Source of the DNA: Chromera velia
Lineage: Eukaryota > Sar > Chromeraceae
Length of the DNA: 64,000 nucleotides
Assembly: GCA_018398765.1 (NCBI GenBank)
Contig: JAHBMJ010000996.1
Coordinates: forward strand, 55,201 to 119,200
Reading direction: 5' to 3'
The notes beneath the pieces were generated by a model. The model made no database searches and was not told the DNA's origin. It worked only from the letters and a program-made list of their open reading frames with translations. Within the stretch, counting starts at the first letter, position 1, and the number at the start of each line of letters is the position of its first letter. The position numbers and the translations under genes are program-made. Positions 55,681-64,000 of the stretch are shown here, piece after piece.

Positions 55681-56613
55681 ATGGCAAAGGAGAAAAAACA
55701 GGCCAAGAAGAGCCGTAAACAGAAAAAGAGCTCCCCCGGAATCGTCGACAATGTATCTGGGCAGGGGTTCATGTTCGGTTTCGCCACTCTTCTCGTAGTT
55801 GCGGCACTGACTTTGAGCATTATTGCTCTCTGTATCGGCTCCTGGGGGGCATGGAAAAAGAATAAAGAAAACTACATGACTTTCGGCCTCAACGGTTACT
55901 GTATGAAGTACAACGACGACATCAAAGACTACACTGCAGATCTGGCAGCAGAGGCCCAAGTTGGAATTTCACGAGGACTCAGAAATGGATGCAATTCATA
56001 CCGACAAATGGACAAGTATGCCTACCCCTGGTATTTCATGTCTTATTGGCCTCTAAACATTGGGGCTATCGGATTCTACGTCGGACTGGCCCTTCTTCCA
56101 GCAGGGGGGCTGTGGACTGGCTCCTATGCAGCGGTTGCTGACAAGGGGGGCCCGAAAAGCTTTTTGTGCACCCTCCCCCTTTTATTTGCGACCATCGGGT
56201 TTATTCTGACCGTCTCCCTTCACAGCTACTTCGTCTCCCCCCTGGGCGAATCCTCCAAAAATAACATTTCGGTCGGAATGGGCACATCCAAACTTTTGAT
56301 GATCTTCGCAATTGTTTGCTCCGGTCTCTCAGTCGTCACTGCAGCCTTTGCCGTTCTCCAGGGGAGTGCAAAAGATGACGATGAAGATTGGGACGACGGA
56401 GAAGACCCCCCCCCCCGCCCAGATGAGATCAGACCCCCTCCCAACGCCGTGGCACCTCCGGGATTCGACCGTCCGCCGCCGCAGCAGCGGATTCCACAGC
56501 AGGGGGCCCCGCCCCCGGGATTTGCTCAACCGAATGTTACCATTCACATCCAGGAAGGTGGAGGGCCGCCCCCTGGTATGATGGGCGGAGGAGCGCCGCC
56601 CAACTACTACTAA
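55681..56613 (+). CDS. Four-transmembrane, proline-tailed membrane protein (claudin/SUR7-like)
   Basis: An intronless 310-residue gene. The ATG at 55681 sits in a good context (ACCATGG). The frame is open further upstream to 55489, but that part has no conserved look. A lysine-rich N-terminus precedes four hydrophobic segments at about residues 34-58, 118-145, 158-180 and 196-222. The first extracellular-type loop contains GSWGAW and then FGLNGYC. This recalls the W...GL.GYC motif of fungal SUR7/PalI and claudin-like proteins, which organise membrane domains or cell contacts. An acidic stretch (DDDEDWDDGED) then leads to a Pro/Gly-rich cytoplasmic-type tail ending GGGAPPNYY. The family assignment rests on topology and that one motif. 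It is divergent to the giant gene. Confidence 0.7.
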   Translation: MAKEKKQAKKSRKQKKSSPGIVDNVSGQGFMFGFATLLVVAALTLSIIALCIGSWGAWKKNKENYMTFGLNGYCMKYNDDIKDYTADLAAEAQVGISRGLRNGCNSYRQMDKYAYPWYFMSYWPLNIGAIGFYVGLALLPAGGLWTGSYAAVADKGGPKSFLCTLPLLFATIGFILTVSLHSYFVSPLGESSKNNISVGMGTSKLLMIFAIVCSGLSVVTAAFAVLQGSAKDDDEDWDDGEDPPPRPDEIRPPPNAVAPPGFDRPPPQQRIPQQGAPPPGFAQPNVTIHIQEGGGPPPGMMGGGAPPNYY

Positions 56614-56916
56614 AGGACAAAACAGACAGACAGGCAGGCAGGCAGGCAGGTAGGCAGAAGATGAGCCCGAAGAGACAGAGGCCGCAGGTGTTCGGGAAAA
56701 GAGCGGTAAGAAAGCCAGGAAGGAAAAAGGGAACAGGTGGGGCGGTAGCATGGGGGAAGAGGGGTGGGGTTATCAAAGACGGGCACCCCACTGCAATCGG
56801 GAGCAGCGAAGCTTACTCACCGAATTAGTTACCGTAACGTACAAGAGATCCTTGAAGTGAAAAAAGGGGGAGAGGAAAACATGCACACATGTGCACAAAC
56901 ATGCTGTCAGAATGAA

Positions 56917-56958
<42 letters not shown>

Positions 56959-57910
56959 CCTGAAGTAGAGGACACTTCTCTTAGACCATCCGATCAGCAG
57001 ACCTGGTACAACGTGTTCACATCGAGGGAACTCACTCGTTCTCCAGCTGTTTCGTTCTAGCTTTCGTTGAAAAAACAACAGGATTAAGCCGAGAAGTGAC
57101 TAACGGAAGGTGAACCAAAATTGAAGAAAGGGTTAACGAAAGTTACAAAAAGACCCAGAGAAGAGGTCAAGGAGGTGGGCAAAACACAAAACATATAAAA
57201 GGCTAAATCCCTTCTACCCGGGGCCTTAATTGTTTGTTTATCTGCGCAAACATCTCAAGGGTAGCATTGAAGGATGAACAATTAATAAATAATTAACAAG
57301 ATTATATTTGTAAAGCGATTTTTAATTGATGTAAAAGACCAAAGTTTATGGAAAAATATCTTGAATGTCCAATTTTTTGCATGAAATTCATATATAAAAC
57401 AATTAAATTAATAAATTATAATTAGTGTGCATACCTTAAATTTTAGCTATATACTAGTAGCTATAGTTTTAGATTTAACTACTTATGGACTATCGATATA
57501 GAACTAGTTAGATTATATATACACTGTCTATATAGTATATGAATGAATGAATAAATGAATGAAGTTGGCTTTGCTATATAAGAGTAACGGCTCTAAATTA
57601 GTAACAAAACAGCCGTTAGGCCGCTGAGCTGGCCGCTCAGTTACGGTTTTTTGAGTAACTGAAGCTTTAAGATGGTGAATTACGGAAAAATAGCTAGAAA
57701 AAGAGTAATGCAGCCCACAAAGCAGGCTACATATATACGACTCAGATGTTATTCAGTTACGAATATCAAATTATTACTAGGAAAAACATTGAATTTAATG
57801 TGTTCAAGATTTGCTGTTTGACGTCCAAAGCTACCTTTATACTCAAAAGTTTGACAAAACAATATAAAAGATTGACCGTACAAGCTGCTTCCATCCCCTC
57901 CTACCCCCCC
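56614..57910. other. Intergenic region with short simple repeats
   Basis: It holds (CAGG)n at about 56629-56656, (AG)n at 56918-56957 and AT-rich sequence from about 57200 to 57560. No gene is supported. Confidence 0.6.
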
Positions 57911-58224
57911 TGAAGAAGCTAGAAGCCGGCAAAGCGGCAGATCTAGCTTATTCTAGCAGAGTAAGGGCGATATATAGAGCCCACAAGAAGAAGCATAAAC
58001 AGCAAAAAGGTAGTGTCAGTCCGGTGCACGTTCAAGCCTTCAAGGAAAACACAAATCGATCAACGGCAAAAGATATTCTCTCTGATCGATCTGGTGGACA
58101 ATCGGGTTTTTCTGAGACGACCGCGCACGTCAAAACACTCGAATAGTAGAAGAGGCCCGGCCCGCCCGGGTCCCGGACCGGAAAGCCTTTCTCAGGCGTC
58201 CAGCCCAGCCGCCAGCCCGGGACA
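57911..58224 (-). repeat. 3' LTR of the gag-only element
   Basis: Ends TG...CA on the minus strand. It matches 60305-60618 at about 97%, with no indels. The similarity extends four more bases (TCTT) on the right of both copies. Confidence 0.75.
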
Positions 58225-58836
58225 TCTTTAATCCCCTTCTCTTTTTTGAGGCCCCGAGCTAACGACTGTTCGCTCCGACGGGCACAAAGGAAGCACAGAG
58301 GGGATGATACACAAACAAAACTCTTCCACACAAATCGATTATCCCGACGGTGCTCCCCCCGATCTAGGTTTGAACCCGATTACACGAATCGCTTGCCCTG
58401 ACCAAACCCACCGCGGAAGGCCTTTTCGGGTTCTGCGAAAGTAAGGAGACAGATCACACAGGTCTCGCACTATAGAAAGCAGAGCGCCTGTGCGTTTGCC
58501 CTCCAATTTTCCATACATCGATTTCCTGCACCCAAAGTTCTTTGCATTTCGAAGATGATCGATAAGCAGACAGTAAAGCCACCCGAACGCCTTCATGGCA
58601 CACAACCTATCAAGGGGGGAGGGGGTGTGGGGAGAAGACGAGAAGTGAATGTAAGCGCGAACTAGTGCGTGCTCGACCAGGAGGGGGAGACAGAGGTTCT
58701 GCGAGAGCCCACTGAGCCAGCGCTCTCGCAAAACAGACCACTGCTCGAGTGGAAGGTGGGCGATTTGATTTTGAGTCAGTGTTGGCGGGGAAGAAAGCGA
58801 AGTAGCTGCCTCCCTACCCCCTTCCAGGCCCCCCTT

Positions 58837-60114
58837 TTACTCTTCAGATGGAGACGGCTGCTGTTTGACAGTTGTCTCCCTCTCTTTCTTCAGCAGCTGA
58901 GCGGCGTGGAGGCAAGCACTTTCTGACAAGAAAGGCCAACGAAGCTTTATCTTTCTCAGACTTTGGGCTTCTGGTGGCTGTACTATCTCCTCCATCGCCT
59001 TTTTTCTTTCTTCTAGTCTTTCTTTTGACGGAGACGGCAACAGACCTGCCTCTTTTTCTTCCTCCGCCCCTTCTCTTTTTTCAGACAGATACGGCCGTTG
59101 TGCTGCCTTCTCCTCCCTCTGCGCCCCTTCTCTTTCTTCAAAGATGGACAGCGGAGTAGGAAGCACCCCCCCTCCCTTGTCAACACACAAACCACCACTT
59201 GGCCCACTGCATGAATGGACACAACATGAAACAATCTGGTAAGAGAGACAAGTCTTCTGATGTGGCGAAGCAACCACTTACTGTCTTGCCATGTCCATCT
59301 CCCCCTTGACGCCGAGTACGCGAGACACTGCAGATTGATTCACACTCCTTTGACAAAACCTTCCAGAAAATCCCTCACCCCCCCCTCGGACCGAAGAGCA
59401 CACTTTCACATTGTTAAGCTTCCGCTGTGTCGGCAAGTCTGAGTCTTTCAGGGCCGACACAGCTGTGGTAGATGCCGGAGCATCTTCAGGAAGCGAAGAG
59501 GGAAGACAGACGGAAGAGACTGTCTTAGAGACGGCAAGGTTTGAAGGGATATAAAAGCGGGCAGCCGATCTCTCAGCTTTGGCCCCCCCAGAACAAACAG
59601 CAGCGACTGGGAGGGACCGCGCAACTCCTACCGCAGAAGCAGGTTTGGTTGAGCCCGGAGGCACTACGGTCGGATGAAGACACTGAGTGTCGGGAGACTG
59701 CTGCGCAGGATTCGGAGGAGGAGACGGATGCTCTGGAGGGTGATGGGGGCAATCTCGTCTGTCGTGACCTCGATCCCCGCAAACCGCACAAAGCCCTTGC
59801 CGCCGGAAACACGTCACCCACGAATGACCCTTGCACCGAGGAGAATCTTCTCCAAAGAGGTGCGAACAAAAACAGCAAGGGGTCTTCTCACGAAGCTCTT
59901 CGGGGGGGAAGTCTCCCTGAGAGGGAGAAAATCCGAAACGCCGTCGGTCAGCAGCCGACAGTTCAAAAAGAGGGACAGCCTCCTCAAAAGATGGTTTTTG
60001 TCCATCACAGTACTGCTTGTACAGCTTGTCGTAGTACTGGGTGGGAGGAAGAGCACCACGGCGGCGACGAGATGGGAGAGAAAGAGACTGACAAGCAACA
60101 GAATGGTCTATGCT
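58837..60114 (-). CDS. Zinc-knuckle Gag-like protein of the LTR element
   Basis: The frame is open from 60114 to 59278. It contains the Cys/His cluster PCCFCSHLFGEDSPRCKGHS, then the CCHC knuckle CAVCGDRGHDRRDC (59790-59749), and a Pro/Ser-rich part. At 59282 the sequence GACA|GTAAGT allows a 75-base intron to the acceptor TTCATGCAG, with exon 2 at 59206-58837; the phases agree (2 + 1). Exon 2 adds a charged helical tail ending at a stop. Zinc knuckles of this type bind RNA in retrotransposon Gag. No ATG occurs at the N-terminus and a TAG stands at 60117-60115, so a further 5' exon or an internal acceptor (GTCAG near 60090) is likely. A captured host gene is an alternative. Confidence 0.5.
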
Positions 60115-60304
60115 CTAAATTTTTTCTTCGAGCCGCTTTTACAGAACGGCAAGCTCTTTTCGCACAGAGACGCAGAGGGTAACCTCTGCAGTCACTTTCT
60201 TCAGTCCCATCCAGGGGGGAAAGCAGCGGACTCCAAACGCTACTACTGAAAAAAGAGAAGAATCAGAAGGTTTGTGTCAAGCTCTTTCGAGCTCGTGTCA
60301 CCAT

Positions 60305-60618
60305 TGAAGAAGCTAGAAGCCGGCAAAGCTGCAGATCCAGCTTATTCTAGTAGAATAAGGGCAACATATAGAGCCTGCAAGAAGAAGCATAAACAGCAAA
60401 AAGGTAGTGTCAGTCCGGTGCACGTTCAAGCCTTCAAGGAAAGCACAAATCGATCAACGGCAAAAGATATTCTCTCTGATCGATCTGGTGGACAATCGGG
60501 TTTTTCTGAGACGACCGCGCACGTCAAAACACTCGAATAGTAGAAGAGGCCCGGCCTGCCCGGGTCCCGGACCGGAAAGCCTTTCTCAGGCGTCCAGCCC
60601 AGCCGCCAGCCCGGGACA
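60305..60618 (-). repeat. 5' LTR of the gag-only element
   Basis: Second LTR copy. It is followed inside the element by A and then TGGTGACACGAGC, the proposed primer-binding site (minus strand, from 60303 downward). Confidence 0.75.
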
Positions 60619-60744
60619 TCTTCATACACCCTTCGTCCCACTAATCTAGCCTGGTCGACTTACGCTGGGTTGCATCCTTTTTCTTTTTCTTCGATTCTTT
60701 CCTTCCCCCCGCTCCTTCCCCTTCCGAACTCTCACTTGCTAAAC

Positions 60745-60981
60745 ATGTCTACCAGGAGTCGGAAATCTGTTTTAGCTGCTCCGTCAGGGAAAAAGTTGTT
60801 GCATTCGATGGCGGGGGCTCGGGGGGGGGGGTTTTGGGGGATCGAAGAAGTGGGGGACAACGTCTCCCCACTCCTACGCTTACCGCAAACCTTCCTCCCA
60901 CACGTCTTGCCCCCCTCTCTCTGTGAAGGCTTTCAGAGGAGAAAGTCTGTGCACATCTCTTCAGGTGGAGAAAGAAATTAA
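60745..60981 (+). CDS. Short ORF of unknown origin
   Basis: 78 codons starting MSTRSRKSVLAAPSGKK and ending ISSGGERN. The Ser/Arg/Lys-rich start after AAAC-ATG resembles the beginning of a retroelement ORF1, but the sequence runs into a decayed minus-strand LINE and no domain is visible. It may be meaningless. Confidence 0.2.
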   Translation: MSTRSRKSVLAAPSGKKLLHSMAGARGGGFWGIEEVGDNVSPLLRLPQTFLPHVLPPSLCEGFQRRKSVHISSGGERN

Positions 60982-61569
60982 ATGGATGGAGTTCTGTCCT
61001 CCTGCCCGGCCCTCTTCATCCCATCTTCTATCCCTTCTCTTAGGCAATGAATTACAGACCTCCCTACCGCTTCATTTCTCTTGTCTAAGACTTTTAGTGT
61101 TTTCTTTGTGCATGTCAGCGTCCTTTCTGCTACTTCGATCTCAATTGGAAACATGCCCCCTTCTATTAGCATCGTCTTGATGCTTTCATTTCTCCCCCAG
61201 CACCCATCGCACAAATCTCCTCTGCTTTTTATCAAACTCGGCATACGCCCTGTCTGAATATGGATGGATTTCATAACCATACATCCACACAGCATGCACT
61301 GTCTAATTAAATAAAAGAAAACAAGGTGGGATAGTCCCTTCCCTTTCTAGCTTTCCCATCAATCCCTGCATGCATCTTTCTGCTCTTACTGACCTGTCTG
61401 CCATCATCACATCCAAATCGCAATTTACTGGGAGCACGAGACCCAAGAATGACTGTGTTTTCTCCTCCCTGAGCGTGGGCTTGAGGACCAGGCTGCCTAT
61501 CTTTATTTCTTCCGTTTGTCTCTTTCTCCTAAACCTGAGTACCCAAGACTTGTCTGAGAAAATACACAA
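60978..61569 (-). pseudogene. Decayed LINE, post-RT region
   Basis: Two frames join into LINE-like sequence. The first (61569 downward) holds LGLVLPVNCDLD and later MADRSVRAERCMQGLMGKLE. After an in-frame TAG comes YSDRAYAEFDKKQRRFVRW, like the ..Y......F...Q....R.. segment after the RT core. A shift near GGAGAAATGA then leads to NESIKTMLIEGGMFPIEIEV. Several stops and shifts show long decay. Confidence 0.4.
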
Positions 61570-61955
61570 TACACAAGTGTTGTTTCTAGGTGACGCACAG
61601 TGGTAAAAAAAAAAAAATAGACCTTTCCAGATTTTTTTTTTCTTTTTTTCTACGAAGGATTTCCTAGAGCACCTCTAGGAGCACCTAGAGGAGCACTTTT
61701 TAGAAGTACTTTTAAACTATTTTCCTCGCGAACTTATTACTCAACTCAAAGTTTTAAACATCTTTTAACCCTAGTTTTAACCCTAGTTCTAGTCCTAATT
61801 ATTATTGTACGTTTGTCTCTACTAGTATCTTCACTATTCCATCATCGACTTTGTTAAACACAGACCAACCGATCTTTTTTCCCTTGCTCAACTGCACTGT
61901 CACCAGACTTTTTTCTCTTCTCTTTGCTATGTCTATTACAAAAACTAACCATGTC

Positions 61956-62230
61956 TTATTGTTTTCTATTCATATTGATTTGCATCCGCCCTTTTTTTCT
62001 CGTAAATTCTGCAGCCACTTCAGTATCATCCCCATGCGGTATCGACTCGTGCTCTTGGTTGAACACATTTTCACGGCTGGCCACTGCATCTGCATCATCA
62101 CCTTGCTCATCCTCCTTCTCCCCCTCGTCTTCAGCATCTTCATCTAGATCTTCATACAGTTCTTCAGATGTAAAGCTGTCGACCTGGAAAATATCTTCCA
62201 ACCATTCTACTTCGTCAAGAAGACGAAGTG
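61956..62230 (-). CDS. Acidic ORF remnant inside the TIR element
   Basis: The frame reads LLDEVEWLEDIFQVDSFTSE and then a Glu/Asp-rich run, ending about 81 codons after the first ATG (62201). It also extends upstream of that ATG (EERALRLL). It could be part of a decayed transposase or a captured exon. No catalytic motif is visible. Confidence 0.3.
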
Positions 62231-62456
62231 CTCTCTCCTCTACCGTCTCATTCCTCCTCTCTTCTTTGGATTACAGGGACGAAGGCGAGCGGGCGGGCAA
62301 AGGGAAAAGGGGGCTCTCTTTTGTTCTATGCAAAGAGTGACAAGAAGGATGGATGCATGGATGCAGAAAGAAGAGCAGACAGAGGAGAAGTTCTTTGACT
62401 GGCTTTTTGACGACATCTAGGACGATATACATTTCGAAACTCTAGTCGAAGCTAGT

Positions 62457-62901
62457 TTTGGTCAATCCTTTTAAGCGTCTATCAAGCTAAAAGTGAAACT
62501 GGGATCCTAGATATGATTCAAACTGCAGGAATCACCGGAAGGCAGCGGGCGATCGAGAGACTAACAAAAGAATATGAGGAGACAATTGATAACTTAGAGA
62601 TGACCGAAAGAGCGTTAGGGTGGGGAAGAAGGGAGCTGCAGAGGAAGATTGATAAAGCAAACAAGAAGAGCGAGGAAGCCCAAATCATATGCCGTTTCAG
62701 ATCGATTTTCAGGCTGGAAAGCCAAATCATGCAGCAGCGGCCAGGGCAACAGTCTGCCAACAGACTTTGGCGGGCCCCGAGGGCGGGGTCTGATACCTCA
62801 GTTTAGGCTGGGGAACGCCCCGCCCTGCTAGCTCTGGCGACAGATAGACATAGCGGGAAGGCCCTAGGGCGGAACATATCAATCAATCAATCAGTAAAAA
62901 A
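62457..62901 (+). mobile_element. Nested LINE 3' fragment with (ATCA)n tail
   Basis: It ends GGCGGAACATATCAATCAATC and then a short A-run. It is flanked by a 20-bp duplication, AAACTCTAGTCGAAGCTAGT at 62437-62456 and the same with one change at 62902-62921. The 3' end matches that of the minus-strand LINE at 17345. A 97-codon frame (62513-62806) with helical, charged sequence may be the ORF2 C-terminus. Confidence 0.65.
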
Positions 62902-63040
62902 AAACTCTAGTTGAAGCTAGTCATTTAACCTTTATTTTTTTTTACATATACAATAAAATTTTAAATAATAAAAAAAAAAAGAATAGACGTTTTCAGATTT
63001 CTTTTTTTTTTTTACCACTGTGCGTCGCCTAGTGTTGTTT

Positions 63041-63478
63041 AGAAACAAAACAAAAAGAAAACAAGAAAATCAAAAATCAATTTTGGGCAATTACTTTTTT
63101 TTTTATATATATATATGGGGAGCCTAGCTTTAACATTATTTATCACTGTTTCAATGTTTGTCTACTCTCTCGGCATGCACCCCTAGCGGCACTCACGCCA
63201 AAGTCTGGAAAACGATCAATCGATTGATTGATTCTAAAACTTAAAAATTTTAAATATGAAAACGTAGAGCGGTCAACGTAGTAATAAATTAGTAATAATA
63301 TTGCCAGTGCTTCCTAGAATTTGTATAACATCTAAATATATTCTTACACTGTGTACCACAGCTCTACTGCTAGCACTGCTGCTATTGTCAGAGAGTTATT
63401 CATCGGCTGAAGCACAGCAAACAGTTTCCGTCTTATTCAACGAAAGCTCTAAACAACTTGATCCACCAAACCAGCCAT

Positions 63479-63518
<40 letters not shown>

Positions 63519-63524
63519 TGTGTG

Positions 63525-63565
<41 letters not shown>

Positions 63566-64000
63566 GTGTGTGGGTGTGTGTGTGGTTGTCTGTGTCCGTC
63601 CGTCTCCCTCTTTCTCTCTCTGCCCCTTGTCAGGCAATGCATCTTGATCGCCAGCAGAAACAAAGCTCGCCCGCATACCACAGTCGTGCTCATTCAGACA
63701 GGAACTTACCACCTCCCTCCCCCTCCCAGACAAAACCCTGTCACATCCCTGGACGTTCCTTCACAAAAGAGGAGTCAATCTCTCTCGACATTCATTTGCT
63801 GTTCCATCAAATTGCAGCTCCGTCAAGCAATCGCGCCCCCCCCTTCTTGATCCGCGATTGAATTTATTGTTTTCTCTCTCTGAACAGACACACCCCAAGA
63901 CTGCCGAACCCTGGATAGCTGTACGTCTGTCTATTTTGCATTCCAGTCTCAGTCTTCCGTCCCGCGCATCATTAAGATTCTTTCTCCTTACCCCCCCCCC
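63041..64000. other. Right-edge region, possible start of a secreted protein
   Basis: A frame from 63301 begins with a signal-like hydrophobic run (LCTTALLLALLLLSESYSS) followed by EAQQTVSVLFNESSKQ. There is no ATG at its start, and the frame then runs into a (CT)n(GT)n microsatellite at 63480-63595. It could be exon 1 of a gene leaving the window, or chance. Otherwise the region is AT-rich up to 63300 and pyrimidine-rich after 63480. Confidence 0.25.

Larger units (their letters stand above)
57911..60618 (-). mobile_element. Non-autonomous LTR retrotransposon, gag-like only
   Basis: Direct repeats of ~314 bp lie at 57911-58224 and 60305-60618. Read on the minus strand they begin TGTCCCGGG and end CTTCTTCA. 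Just inside the 5' LTR, one base after CA, the sequence is TGGTGACACGAGC, a TGG-type primer-binding site. Just inside the 3' LTR is the purine run AAAAAAGAGAAGGGGA (58247-58232). Together these are the hallmarks of an LTR retrotransposon. The 2.1-kb interior codes only for a zinc-knuckle protein; protease, RT and integrase are absent. It therefore resembles TR-GAG-type non-autonomous elements. The repeats differ at about 10 sites, nine of them transitions. No target duplication is evident. Confidence 0.65.
61586..63032. mobile_element. 1.45-kb TIR DNA element with 8-bp target duplication
   Basis: The left end is CTAGGTGACGCACAGTGGTA followed by an A-run. The right end is a T-run followed by TACCACTGTGCGTCGCCTAG. 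TGTTGTTT flanks both sides (61578-61585 and 63033-63040). The CTAGG ends, the homopolymer A-run just inside and the 8-bp duplication match the smaller element at 21869-22103. No transposase motif is recognised. An acidic minus-strand frame lies at 61956-62230, and a LINE fragment is nested at 62457-62901. Confidence 0.7.

Noticed and set aside
58360-58410. A functional tRNA gene on the minus strand
   Set aside because: A-box and B-box-like words are only 13 bases apart and no cloverleaf can be drawn.

Overview
The window looks like nuclear DNA of a eukaryote with a large, repeat-rich genome. It contains two clearly spliced host genes, one short intronless gene, many simple-sequence tracts and at least eight transposable elements of different classes. 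There is no operon structure and no bacterial signal. Base composition near 50% GC, many short coiled-coil exons, and the mix of Penelope-like, RLE-type LINE, LTR and TIR elements suggest a protist or alga; a chromerid-type alveolate would fit, but the sequence alone does not prove it.

Left part (1-10,500): a small TA-flanked inverted-repeat element (184-385) is followed by a 6.25-kb retroelement (430-6679). This has 363-bp direct terminal repeats, an ORF1, an N-terminal GIY-YIG endonuclease and a frameshifted reverse transcriptase with Penelope-like motifs. After it come a 33-bp minisatellite, about 860 bp of GAGT/GAAT-type repeats, and a tRNA-like (SINE) relic.

Middle-left (10,696-20,940): a seven-exon plus-strand gene encodes a membrane-anchored GT25-type glycosyltransferase of about 741 residues. 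To its right lie two LINE copies head to head: a 5'-truncated minus-strand 3' end (17,345-18,320) and a plus-strand RT plus restriction-like-endonuclease LINE broken by one stop and one frameshift.

Centre (22,944-54,650): 37 minus-strand exons can be chained with matching phases at every junction into one reading frame of about 5,858 codons. This would be a giant, mostly low-complexity and coiled-coil protein with no recognised catalytic domain. Its introns often use GTC-type donors (GTCAGT, GTCCGT), and two appear to be GC-AG introns. A divergent intergenic region of about 1 kb separates it from an intronless four-transmembrane, proline-tailed claudin/SUR7-like protein (55,681-56,613).

Right part (57,911-64,000): an LTR retrotransposon on the minus strand (57,911-60,618) carries TG...CA repeats, a TGG-type primer-binding site, a polypurine tract and a zinc-knuckle Gag-like protein, but no pol. 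Next come a decayed LINE and a 1.45-kb TIR element with an 8-bp target duplication. A LINE 3' fragment with its own 20-bp target duplication is nested inside that element. The host genes show no functional link to one another; the window is best read as three host genes set in layered transposon debris.
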